NCBI RefSeq assembly: GCF_001273925.1
Contig: NZ_LIGG01000001.1
Span: forward strand, 2,159,733-2,194,276
Origin: Bacillus sp. FJAT-27251
GTDB taxonomy: Bacteria; Bacillota; Bacilli; Bacillales; Cytobacillaceae
Direction of reading: 5' to 3'
DNA length: 34,544 nucleotides
The translations under genes were made by a program, and so were the position numbers. This document shows positions 7,327-14,734 of the stretch, in pieces (within the stretch, counting starts at the first letter, position 1; each line of letters begins with the position of its first letter). The notes beneath the pieces were generated by a model. It did no database searches, was not told the origin of the DNA, and was given only the letters and a program-made list of their open reading frames with translations.

Positions 7327-8226
7327 ATGAGAATAGGGATTATCGGTGCCGGGTCCATCGGTTTGTTGTTTTCCTGGTATCTAAGCGAAAAGCATGAAGT
7401 AACGCTTTATACCCGGACAGTCCATCAAGCAGATATGATCAACCGTCAAGGAGTGGCGCTGGTCAAAGAAGCTGAGGCGGTCCGGAAGCTACCGGCCAAG
7501 CCGATGGATGAATGGATGGGCGGTGATGATTTAACCATAATTACCGTCAAGCAGTATCAGCTGCATGAGGTCCTGATTCAAATAGAAGATAAACTTGATA
7601 AGGCTGGCAGCCTGCTCTTTCTCCAAAATGGAATGGGGCATCTCAAGCTTGTTGAGAAGCTGCAGGCTTCTTCCGTTTACGTTGGCAGCATCGAGCACGG
7701 AGCAGTGAGGGAAAGTGCTGTGAGGGTGCGCCATAATGGGTCAGGAGCAATTAGGGCGGCTGTATTCAAAGGCAGCATCGTGCGACTTGAGGAACTGGCC
7801 AATAATGTTCCGGAGGATTTTAGTATACAGGTGGAGACGGACTACTATGACATCCTGGTAAGGAAACTGGTTGTAAATGCAGTGATCAACCCTTTGACAG
7901 CAGCGTTCGAGGTCCAAAATGGCATCCTGCTTGCAAACCCTTTCTATCGAAAGATTGCCATATCCCTCCTTGAGGAAACATTGTGCGTACTTGAAATGGC
8001 CGACAAGGAAGAACATTACCGCAATGTGGTGAATGTCTGTGAAAAGACCGCTTCCAACTATTCATCCATGTATGGCGATCTTTCACAGGGCCGTCCAACA
8101 GAAATCGATGCCATCCTTGGTTTTCTAATGGAAGAAGCAGAAAAAAGGGGAGTTCACTGTCCATATATCAGCAATTATTATCATGTAATCAAAGGGAAGG
8201 AGCTTCAGGGGGAGGTAGTGACATGA
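7327..8226 (+). CDS. panE: 2-dehydropantoate 2-reductase (ketopantoate reductase family, YlbQ/PanE)
   Basis: This 299-residue protein has an N-terminal Rossmann fold with GAGSIG (MRIGIIGAGSIGLLF) for NADPH and the C-terminal helical domain of ketopantoate reductases. A conserved lysine lies in KLVVNAVINPLTA, the KxxxNxxxNPLTA motif that carries catalytic and substrate-binding residues. It would reduce 2-dehydropantoate to pantoate in the pantothenate/CoA pathway; Bacillus has paralogues, so the physiological share of this copy is uncertain. The ATG at 7327 is chosen over one at 7321 because TTGGGG (7314-7319) leaves 7 nt to the second and 1 nt to the first. The stop overlaps the next gene's ATG (ATGA), indicating coupling. 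Confidence 0.88.
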   Translation: MRIGIIGAGSIGLLFSWYLSEKHEVTLYTRTVHQADMINRQGVALVKEAEAVRKLPAKPMDEWMGGDDLTIITVKQYQLHEVLIQIEDKLDKAGSLLFLQNGMGHLKLVEKLQASSVYVGSIEHGAVRESAVRVRHNGSGAIRAAVFKGSIVRLEELANNVPEDFSIQVETDYYDILVRKLVVNAVINPLTAAFEVQNGILLANPFYRKIAISLLEETLCVLEMADKEEHYRNVVNVCEKTASNYSSMYGDLSQGRPTEIDAILGFLMEEAEKRGVHCPYISNYYHVIKGKELQGEVVT

Positions 8227-8612
8227 CCGAGATTCTTTCTGTTGCAGCAGGGTTGCTTGTGACCATCCCGCTCGCGGGATACCTCATCATGTTTATTTTC
8301 AGTAAACAGCTTACCGGCAACCATCGGAAGTCCGTTCAACTCGCCATTGATTTCAGTACATTATTATTTATTTTCTCCGTTCATTTTTTAATCATCATGA
8401 TTTGGGGAAAGTCTTTCCTATGGCTTATTATGCTTATCCTCATCTTTCTGGCCGTTATCTTTGTCCTCATCCATTGGAAATTGCGGCAGGAAATTGACTT
8501 TGCCAGGGTATTCAAAGGATATTGGCGTTTTAACTTCCTCCTGTTTTTCTTCGTTTATCTTGTACTGATCATCGTTGGCCTATATCAGAGGATTTCCTGG
8601 CTGGTGGCTTGA
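8223..8612 (+). CDS. DUF3397-type small integral membrane protein
   Basis: The 129-residue protein is almost entirely hydrophobic, with four predicted transmembrane helices (about residues 5-27, 42-61, 64-84 and 103-124) and short basic loops (GNHRKS, HWKLRQE). Its size, topology and place between panE/ylbQ and bshC match the DUF3397 family of Bacillaceae, whose function is unknown. It overlaps the upstream gene by 4 nt (ATGA) and has a strong GGGGGAGGT (8209-8217), so it is translated as part of that operon. No conserved polar or metal-binding motif suggests an enzymatic role. Confidence 0.75.
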   Translation: MTEILSVAAGLLVTIPLAGYLIMFIFSKQLTGNHRKSVQLAIDFSTLLFIFSVHFLIIMIWGKSFLWLIMLILIFLAVIFVLIHWKLRQEIDFARVFKGYWRFNFLLFFFVYLVLIIVGLYQRISWLVA

Positions 8613-8658
8613 GTGTAAAATTCTTCAAACAAAGTTTTTTTCTTTTCAAAACCAACAA

Positions 8659-8667
8659 TGCTATACT
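8659..8667 (+). promoter_or_regulatory. Extended -10 promoter upstream of bshC
   Basis: TGCTATACT matches an extended -10 (TGN-TATACT). The region 17 bp upstream is only T-rich, with no good TTGACA. It lies 39 nt before the bshC start, giving a leader of about 33 nt. Confidence 0.5.
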
Positions 8668-8706
8668 AACAAGAGTGAAAATGTTACGAGAAAGGAAGTA
8701 CTTTGA

Positions 8707-10338
8707 ATGGAGATTCTGAATCTCTCACTGCCGGCGACGAACCGGTTTGCTACGGGATATCTTAACGGAAACAAGGAAGTACTAGGTTTTTTCCATTATA
8801 ACTTTAATGAACCTTCACATTATAAAGAACGCTTGAAAGAGCTGTCAGGCAGGACATTTTTCAGGAGGGAATTGGCAGACCATATCGGAAGCTTCATGTC
8901 CCGCTATCCTTCCTCGGATAAAATCAGGGAAAACCTTGACAAGCTGAAGCAGGAGGATTGTGTCGCGGTCATTGGCGGCCAGCAGGCTGGACTCCTGACA
9001 GGCCCGCTGTATTCAGTACATAAGGCGATATCTGTGATCAAGCTTGCGGAACAAAAGGAGAAGGAACTTGGGGTTCCGGTAGTGCCATTATTTTGGATTG
9101 CAGGGGAAGACCATGATTTCCAGGAAGTCAACCATGTCTATGTTTTAAATAACAATAAGCCTGAAAAACGGATCTATCCGGAAAAAAGTTCCGGAAAGAA
9201 TATGATTTCGACTCAAATAATCGACAGGGATACGTGTTTATCTTGGATTGAAGATATCATTGAAACATTTGGGGAGACCAGCCATACTAATAGGCTAAGG
9301 GAATTTGCAGAAGATGCACTAAAGGAATCCCAGTCATTTATCGACTTTTTTGCGTCGACCATATTGGGGATGTTCAAGGAGCATGGCCTGCTGCTTGTTG
9401 ATTCCGGAAATGATGGCCTTCGCAATCTGGAAAAGGAGTACTTTGCCAAACAAATCGGGGAGCATGAAGCAATTACCCGTTCGGTGCTCACACAGCAGGA
9501 GGAGATTGGGAAGAAAGGCTTTAGCCGGGCCATTGATATCAGTCCTAATGCTGCCAATCTTTTTTATAATGATGAGAATGGAGAGCGGGTCCTGCTGCAC
9601 TTTGATGATGCTTCCCAATGTTTTACCGGAAGAGAAGGTGAAATTTCCTTCACTCCTGATGAACTCCAGGAAATTGCTTCCGAGCATCCAGAGAAACTGA
9701 GCAATAATGTGGTAACAAGGCCGCTCATGCAAGAATGGCTGTTTCCAACACTTGCTTTTGTAGGCGGCCCGGGGGAAATTGCCTATTGGTCAGAGCTTAA
9801 ACTCGTATTTGACCACTTTGGCCTGAAAATGCCTCCGCTCGTGCCGAGGCTCAATATCACCATTTTGGACCGTTCTGTAGAAAGAGATCTCGCACAGCTG
9901 AACCTGAAGCTGGAGGAAGTCCTGAAGTCTGGAACGAGCAAGCATGAATTATCCTTCATCGATGCCCTCAGGGACCGGGAAGTGGAGGGAATGTTTGCAG
10001 AAGCCAAGAAACAGCTTATAGAGCAGTACAGAAAAATCCATGATAAGGCGGGACAGCTTGATAAGGGACTTATCCCGCTCGTTAAAAAGAATGAGGATCT
10101 GCTCCTGAAGCAAATTGCCTATATGGAGAAAAAGGTGGATGAATCGATTTGCCGCAAGCATGATGATATTCTTGCAAAATTTGCACGGGTAGAGAATGCA
10201 TTGAGGCCTGGAGGCTCTCCACAAGAACGTGTCTGGAACCCCTTCTATTATTTAAACCAATATGGACTGGACTTTTTTTCCGAACTCCTATCACTGCCAC
10301 TGGTCTTTGATGGCAGCCATAAAGTAATAAAAATGTAG
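8707..10338 (+). CDS. bshC: BshC, bacillithiol biosynthesis cysteine-adding enzyme
   Basis: The 543-residue protein matches BshC (YllA), which adds cysteine to GlcN-malate as the last step of bacillithiol synthesis in the cytoplasm. The core is a Rossmann-type fold with CVAVIGGQQAGLLTGPLYS (about residues 86-104), PLFWIAGEDHDFQEVNH (about 127-143), and FPTLAFVGGPGEIAYWSEL, all typical of the family. A long alpha-helical coiled coil follows (about 425-515), as in the solved BshC structure. The ATG at 8707 follows AAAGGAAG (8691-8698). It ends in a terminator, so it is separate from the mraZ operon. Confidence 0.93.
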   Translation: MEILNLSLPATNRFATGYLNGNKEVLGFFHYNFNEPSHYKERLKELSGRTFFRRELADHIGSFMSRYPSSDKIRENLDKLKQEDCVAVIGGQQAGLLTGPLYSVHKAISVIKLAEQKEKELGVPVVPLFWIAGEDHDFQEVNHVYVLNNNKPEKRIYPEKSSGKNMISTQIIDRDTCLSWIEDIIETFGETSHTNRLREFAEDALKESQSFIDFFASTILGMFKEHGLLLVDSGNDGLRNLEKEYFAKQIGEHEAITRSVLTQQEEIGKKGFSRAIDISPNAANLFYNDENGERVLLHFDDASQCFTGREGEISFTPDELQEIASEHPEKLSNNVVTRPLMQEWLFPTLAFVGGPGEIAYWSELKLVFDHFGLKMPPLVPRLNITILDRSVERDLAQLNLKLEEVLKSGTSKHELSFIDALRDREVEGMFAEAKKQLIEQYRKIHDKAGQLDKGLIPLVKKNEDLLLKQIAYMEKKVDESICRKHDDILAKFARVENALRPGGSPQERVWNPFYYLNQYGLDFFSELLSLPLVFDGSHKVIKM

Positions 10339-10364
10339 ACTCCATGGGAATGGAGTCTCTTTTT
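10337..10364 (+). terminator. Intrinsic terminator of bshC
   Basis: The stem AGACTCCAT/ATGGAGTCT (10337-10345 and 10350-10358) with a GGGA loop is followed by CTTTTT. It begins in the stop codon, and flanking GTAGAC/GTCTAC could give an alternative outer pairing. Confidence 0.85.
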
Positions 10365-10428
10365 GTCTACAACAAAACATAGGTTGCTGGAAGGAATTTA
10401 AGAGGCGGAAAAGAATATTATTAAATGT

Positions 10429-10452
10429 GTGGTGGAAAGTGGGGGAATGTGG
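10429..10452 (+). promoter_or_regulatory. MraZ operator: three GTGG repeats at exact 10-bp intervals
   Basis: GTGG occurs at 10429, 10439 and 10449, one helical turn apart, within a G-rich strand. This is the arrangement bound by ring-shaped MraZ octamers in other bacteria (direct TGG-type repeats with about 10-bp spacing). Two more GTGG (10470, 10479) lie next to the start codon. Confidence 0.8.
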
Positions 10453-10458
10453 TACATT
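10430..10458 (+). promoter_or_regulatory. Candidate promoter of the mraZ-rsmH-ftsL-pbpB operon
   Basis: TGGTACATT (10450-10458) resembles an extended -10, and TGGTGG (10430-10435) stands 17 bp upstream as a poor -35. Both hexamers lie inside the MraZ repeats, which fits autorepression by occlusion. The weak match to consensus keeps this tentative. Confidence 0.4.
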
Positions 10459-10484
10459 GAATTTAGAAAGTGGGGGTAGTGGGC

Positions 10485-10916
10485 ATGTTCATGGGCGAGT
10501 ACCATCATAGCATTGACAATAAGGGCCGTTTAATCGTCCCCGCCAAACTCCGCGATGACCTTGGGGAAACGTTTGTTATCACCCGGGGACTGGACCAGTG
10601 CCTTTTTGGCTACCCATTGTCTGAATGGGCTGTCATTGAAGACAAGCTCAAAGGACTCCCTCTCACTAAAAAAGATGCCCGCGCATTTACCCGCTTTTTC
10701 TTCTCAGGTGCTACCGAGAGTGAAATTGACAAACAAGGAAGAATCAACATACCCTCTACGCTTCTGCAATACGCCAAACTTGAAAAAGAATGTGTGATTT
10801 TAGGTGTTTCCAATCGGATTGAAATATGGAGCAAATCTATTTGGGAAGAATATTTTGCCCAGTCGGAGGAATCTTTTGCGGAAATTGCAGAAAATATGAT
10901 TGGGTTTGATATTTAA
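10485..10916 (+). CDS. mraZ: MraZ, transcriptional regulator of the division and cell wall cluster
   Basis: The 143-residue protein is MraZ, built from two AbrB/SpoVT-like swapped-hairpin repeats. The first begins [20 protein letters not shown] and the second [15 protein letters not shown]; each holds the DxKGR/DxQGR motif that forms the DNA-contacting surface. MraZ binds the repeats upstream of its own gene and represses the cluster. The start at 10485 (MFMGEYHH) is chosen because GGGGGT (10472-10477) is 7 nt upstream and the family begins there; a GTG at 10470 would overlap the ribosome site. It is the first gene of the operon mraZ-rsmH-ftsL-pbpB. Confidence 0.96.
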   Translation: MFMGEYHHSIDNKGRLIVPAKLRDDLGETFVITRGLDQCLFGYPLSEWAVIEDKLKGLPLTKKDARAFTRFFFSGATESEIDKQGRINIPSTLLQYAKLEKECVILGVSNRIEIWSKSIWEEYFAQSEESFAEIAENMIGFDI

Positions 10917-10973
10917 GGGTAACATTATTCCGATATAATATTAGCTGGTTGCCCGATTGGAAAGGGGAATTAC

Positions 10974-11906
10974 ATGTTTAAACATACAACAGTATTGCTT
11001 GAAGAAGCCGTTTCAGGTCTTGATATCAAGCCGGATGGTATATACGTGGATTGTACTCTCGGTGGTGCCGGCCACAGTGAACGTATTTTATCCAGGCTTT
11101 CAGAGTACGGAAGGCTGTATGCGTTCGACCAGGATGAAACAGCCATCAAGAATGCACGGGAAAAATTAGCAAGATATGGGGACAGGCTGACCATCATTAA
11201 AAGCAATTTTCTTCATTTAAAAACAGAGCTCCAGGACCTGGGTGTTAATCAGGTGGATGGAGTGCTTTATGATCTGGGAGTCTCATCCCCACAGCTTGAT
11301 ACTCCGGAACGAGGATTCAGTTATCACCATGATGCTCCGCTTGATATGAGAATGGACCAGGATGCCGAAGTCTCGGCATATGAAGTGGTGAATGAATGGC
11401 CATACGAAAAGCTTGTCAAAATCTTTTTCCAATATGGGGAAGAGAAATTTTCAAAGCAAGTTGCCCGGAAGATTGAGGTGGCACGTGCTGTTAAGCCTAT
11501 TGCTACGACTGCAGAACTGGTGGAGCTGATTAAGGATGCCATCCCCGCACCTGCACGCCGTAAAGGAGGACACCCGGCAAAGCGGGTTTTCCAGGCAATC
11601 AGGATTGCTGTAAATGATGAATTGGGCGTGTTTGAACAGTCACTGCACCAAGCAATCGATCTGCTTGGCAAGGGTGGGCGGATTTCTGTCATTACTTTCC
11701 ATTCCCTGGAAGACCGGATTTGCAAAGTGGCTTTTAAAAAGGCCAGCGAAATACCGCCGCTGCCGCATGGCTTGCCAGTGATACCTGATGAATTCAAGCC
11801 GAAAGTTAAATTGATTACAAGAAAGCCGATTCTGCCTACAGAAGAAGAGTTGGAAGAGAACAACCGCGCACGGTCTGCCAAGCTAAGAATCGCTGAAAAA
11901 CTGTAA
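10974..11906 (+). CDS. rsmH: RsmH (MraW), 16S rRNA (cytosine1402-N4)-methyltransferase
   Basis: The 310-residue enzyme uses SAM to methylate N4 of C1402 in the decoding centre of 16S rRNA. The family signature is complete: [13 protein letters not shown] at the N-terminus, the SAM-binding [16 protein letters not shown] (residues about 23-38), [18 protein letters not shown], and [13 protein letters not shown] near the C-terminal third. The ATG at 10974 follows AAAGGGGA. It lies 57 nt after mraZ with no terminator. A TATAAT at 10934-10939 in that gap lacks a -35 at the proper distance. Confidence 0.97.
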   Translation: MFKHTTVLLEEAVSGLDIKPDGIYVDCTLGGAGHSERILSRLSEYGRLYAFDQDETAIKNAREKLARYGDRLTIIKSNFLHLKTELQDLGVNQVDGVLYDLGVSSPQLDTPERGFSYHHDAPLDMRMDQDAEVSAYEVVNEWPYEKLVKIFFQYGEEKFSKQVARKIEVARAVKPIATTAELVELIKDAIPAPARRKGGHPAKRVFQAIRIAVNDELGVFEQSLHQAIDLLGKGGRISVITFHSLEDRICKVAFKKASEIPPLPHGLPVIPDEFKPKVKLITRKPILPTEEELEENNRARSAKLRIAEKL

Positions 11907-11956
11907 CCTGTAACTAGTCACCTTAAGGACGGGAATAAAAAACAGGAGGGAAAAGA

Positions 11957-12322
11957 ATGAGCAACCTTGCAAAAAAGATTCAACAGGAAATACAGCAACA
12001 GCCAATCAGCACTCCCAAGCATAAGCCAAAGGCTCCCAAAAAGCATTATTCGCTCACCCCTGGGGAGCGGGTGCTGATCTTTGCTTTTGGTGTAATGGTT
12101 TGTATTGGCGGGTCTTTTATGGTCTCCAAACAGGCAGCGATTTACGATGTGAACAAAGAAATCCAGCTTGTAGAAAATGCAATCCAGGAACAGCAGAAAG
12201 TCAATTCTGACCTGGAAATACAAATAAGTGAACTTAGCACTTACGAACGGATCAAGCAGCAGGCAGAGAAACTCGGCTTAACTTTCAATGAAGATAACGT
12301 CAAGGTTGTGCGGGAGCAATGA
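11957..12322 (+). CDS. ftsL: FtsL, bitopic cell-division protein
   Basis: The 121-residue protein has a basic cytoplasmic tail (about residues 1-37), one transmembrane helix (about 38-57, VLIFAFGVMVCIGGSFMV) and an extracytoplasmic coiled coil (about 65-110), the layout of FtsL. It joins DivIC and DivIB in the septal complex that activates PBP2B and the SEDS synthase. The coiled coil contains heptad-spaced I/L residues. The ribosome site AGGAGGG precedes the ATG at 11957. Its stop overlaps the pbpB start (ATGA), so the two are translationally coupled. FtsL is a limiting division protein controlled through MraZ in B. subtilis. Confidence 0.93.
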   Translation: MSNLAKKIQQEIQQQPISTPKHKPKAPKKHYSLTPGERVLIFAFGVMVCIGGSFMVSKQAAIYDVNKEIQLVENAIQEQQKVNSDLEIQISELSTYERIKQQAEKLGLTFNEDNVKVVREQ

Positions 12323-14556
12323 ACAGGAAACGTCCAAATATGAATGTTGGAGCAGCTGGATTATTTGTCGTATTCAGCCTGCTCTTTTTTATCGTCATCT
12401 ATCGATTTGTATCCATACAGGTTACCGGGGAGGTAGCAGGGCAGCCGTTAGCGGCCAAGGCCCAGCAAAAATATTCGAAGGAAACGCTGATTGAGGCAAC
12501 GAGGGGAACCATTTTCGATCGGAATGCCGAGGTGATTGCCGAGGACACCAACTCCTATACACTGGTTGCCATTTTGGACGAAAAGATGACCAGCAATCCC
12601 AAGCAGCCTAAACATGTTGACAACCCGGAAAAAACGGCTAAAGTCCTGGCCCAGTATATAGAAATGAACGAATCTGACATTTACGAGCGCCTTACAAAAG
12701 AGGGCTTGTTCCAGGTTGAGTTTGGAAAGGCGGGAAGGGATATCCCGCATGGAGTAAAGACTGAAATTGAAAAAGAGAAATTGCCGGGGATTACCTTTAC
12801 GAAAGATTCCAAACGGTTCTACCCTAACGGTATATTTTCTTCCCATCTCATAGGTTATGTCGAAAAGGAAGAAAAGGAAGATGGAAAAGCGGAAAGCGTC
12901 GGCCAGCTTGGGATTGAGGCCGCTTTTGAGGAATACTTGACTGGCCGCGATGGTTCCGTAAAGGTGGAAAGTGATTTCTGGGGATTCCTTCTTCCGGATT
13001 CCAAAAAAGAGATCAAGCCGGCACATAACGGAAACGATTTGTATTTGACGCTGGACAAAAAAATCCAAACCTTCCTTGAAGATGCCATGGATCGCGTGGA
13101 TGAAGAATACAATCCGAAAAAAATAATCGCGGTTGTAGCGGACCCAAAGACAGGGGATATCCTGGCAATGGGGCAACGGCCAACATTCCACCCAAAAACC
13201 AAAGAAGGAATCGAGCAAAATTGGCATAATGAAGTGATTGAAACATCCATTGAGCCAGGGTCGACCATGAAGATTATTACCCTTGCGGCTGCAGTGGAGG
13301 AAAACAAGTTTAATCCAAATGAAAAGTTCAAATCAGGACAGTACAAGGTGACTCCCAAATCCATGCCAATAGGCGACCATAATTCCGGCAGGGGCTGGGG
13401 GGAGATTTCCTATCTTGAGGGTATCCAGCGATCATCCAATGTGGCAATGGCCAAGCTGGTCAATGAAAAGATAGGAACAGAAAAGTTCAGGGAATACCTT
13501 ACTGCTTTCGGACTGGATAAGCCTACCGGAATCAATTTGCCAAACGAAAAAACCGGAAAAATCCTGTACGAGTGGCCGATTGAAAAAATAACGACCTCAT
13601 TTGGACAAGGCACCACCATGACGCCGTTACAGCTTATCCAGGCTGCAACAGCTGTTGCGAATGACGGGAAGATGATGAAACCACAAGTCATCGACAAGAT
13701 TGTAGATCCGAATTCAAATGAAGTAGTGGAACAGCCGGAGCCGCAGATTGCCGGGACACCGATTTCTGCCAAAACGGCCAAAAAGGTCCGTGAAATTCTC
13801 GAGACCACAATCACCGCGGAGAAAGGAACAGGAGGCAGCTACAAGATAGAGGGATATGATGTTGCCGGGAAGACCGGCACAGCCCAAATACCTGGGAATG
13901 ACGGCAAATATCTGAGGGGCCAGGGCAACTTCCTCTACTCTTTCCTGGGGATGGCACCAACCGATGACCCTGAGCTGATCGTTTATGTTGCGGTCCAGCA
14001 GCCGGAGCTTGATGAAAGTACGAATGGCTCGGTACCAGTGTCAAAAATATTCAATCCGGTCATGAAGAGCAGCCTTCAATATTTGAATATAAAACCAGTT
14101 GTCCAGGAAGAAATTGTTTCAAGCGAGGTTCCGGATGTCACCGGAAAGGCCGCCGATGACGCAGCTGCAAGACTTAAGGAGAGAGGCCTTACTCCTGTTG
14201 TTGTCGGGGAAGGAGAAAAAATTGCCAAGCAGCTTCCTGAAGAAGGGGCGGTCATTCTTGGCGGAGAAAAAGTCATTCTTAAAACAACAGGTAAAGTCAC
14301 TGCACCAGACATGACAGACTGGTCCCTAAGGGATGTCATGAAATTTGCCCAAGTAGCTGGCTTGAAGCTGAATAAAGCGGGTAGCGGCTATGTAACTAAG
14401 CAGAGTATCCAGCCGGGAAGCGCAGTGAAAGAAGGCGAGTACCTGATTGTAGAACTGATGCCCCCGCTAGAGAAGGCTGAGACTGAAAACCAGCAGGAAG
14501 AGGCTGGGGAAAATGGAAATAGCAGTGATGAAGAAACAGAGGATGTCTATGACTGA
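12319..14556 (+). CDS. pbpB: PBP2B, class B penicillin-binding protein of the division septum
   Basis: The 745-residue protein is a division transpeptidase with a short cytoplasmic N-terminus, one membrane helix (about residues 11-33), a PBP dimer/pedestal domain, the penicillin-binding domain and two C-terminal PASTA domains (about 605-735). All three active-site motifs are seen: SxxK at Ser315-Lys318 (EPGSTMK), SxN at Ser372-Asn374 (SSN) and KTG at 518-520. It crosslinks septal peptidoglycan together with FtsW. It overlaps ftsL by 4 nt. The last codons encode a strongly acidic tail (QQEEAGENGNSSDEETEDVYD) whose DNA also forms the left arm of the operon terminator. Length is slightly above the B. 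subtilis protein. Confidence 0.95.
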   Translation: MNRKRPNMNVGAAGLFVVFSLLFFIVIYRFVSIQVTGEVAGQPLAAKAQQKYSKETLIEATRGTIFDRNAEVIAEDTNSYTLVAILDEKMTSNPKQPKHVDNPEKTAKVLAQYIEMNESDIYERLTKEGLFQVEFGKAGRDIPHGVKTEIEKEKLPGITFTKDSKRFYPNGIFSSHLIGYVEKEEKEDGKAESVGQLGIEAAFEEYLTGRDGSVKVESDFWGFLLPDSKKEIKPAHNGNDLYLTLDKKIQTFLEDAMDRVDEEYNPKKIIAVVADPKTGDILAMGQRPTFHPKTKEGIEQNWHNEVIETSIEPGSTMKIITLAAAVEENKFNPNEKFKSGQYKVTPKSMPIGDHNSGRGWGEISYLEGIQRSSNVAMAKLVNEKIGTEKFREYLTAFGLDKPTGINLPNEKTGKILYEWPIEKITTSFGQGTTMTPLQLIQAATAVANDGKMMKPQVIDKIVDPNSNEVVEQPEPQIAGTPISAKTAKKVREILETTITAEKGTGGSYKIEGYDVAGKTGTAQIPGNDGKYLRGQGNFLYSFLGMAPTDDPELIVYVAVQQPELDESTNGSVPVSKIFNPVMKSSLQYLNIKPVVQEEIVSSEVPDVTGKAADDAAARLKERGLTPVVVGEGEKIAKQLPEEGAVILGGEKVILKTTGKVTAPDMTDWSLRDVMKFAQVAGLKLNKAGSGYVTKQSIQPGSAVKEGEYLIVELMPPLEKAETENQQEEAGENGNSSDEETEDVYD

Positions 14557-14576
14557 TCCTCTGTTTCTTTTTTTTT
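14531..14576 (+). terminator. Intrinsic terminator overlapping the pbpB 3' end
   Basis: A perfect 14-bp stem, AAGAAACAGAGGAT (14531-14544) and its complement (14556-14569), encloses an 11-nt loop containing most of the pbpB stop codon and is followed by T8-9. Because the left arm is coding sequence, terminating ribosomes could interfere with folding. Confidence 0.92.
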
Positions 14577-14604
14577 GCCAGTAAATCCATGCCCATTGTT
14601 AGTG

Positions 14605-14633
14605 TTATATTGTCGCCGGTACAAGCATATATT
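14605..14633 (+). promoter_or_regulatory. Candidate SigE promoter of spoVD
   Basis: TTATATT (14605-14611), a 14-bp spacer and CATATATT (14626-14633) fit the SigE consensus as I recall it (KMATATT-N14-CATACAHT) at 6 of 7 and 7 of 8 positions. Transcription would start near 14640. spoVD is a SigE-regulon gene in B. subtilis, which supports the call. Confidence 0.75.
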
Positions 14634-14694
14634 TGAACAGGCTGCCCTTAGTTTCTTGCGGACAGCCGGGGTCCTTTTCGTTCAGGCAAATGGG

Positions 14695-14714
14695 ATTGCC
14701 CCCCCCCAGGCAAT
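14695..14714 (+). other. C9 homopolymer inside a small hairpin just before the spoVD ribosome site
   Basis: ATTGCC (14695-14700) and GGCAAT (14709-14714) are complementary and enclose CCCCCCCA. The run of nine C (14699-14707) ends 10 nt before AAGGAGGT (14718-14725). The C tract could pair with GG of the ribosome site, and its length may vary by slippage. Confidence 0.6.
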
Positions 14715-14734
14715 ATAAGGAGGTAGTTTGAAGT

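Noticed and set aside
10934-10939. TATAAT between mraZ and rsmH as internal promoter
   Set aside because: The nearest TTGATA stands 22 bp upstream, too far for a normal SigA promoter, and there is no extended -10.
12448-13227. Long minus-strand open frame antisense to pbpB
   Set aside because: It overlaps essential pbpB coding sequence entirely and lacks a ribosome site and recognisable domain.
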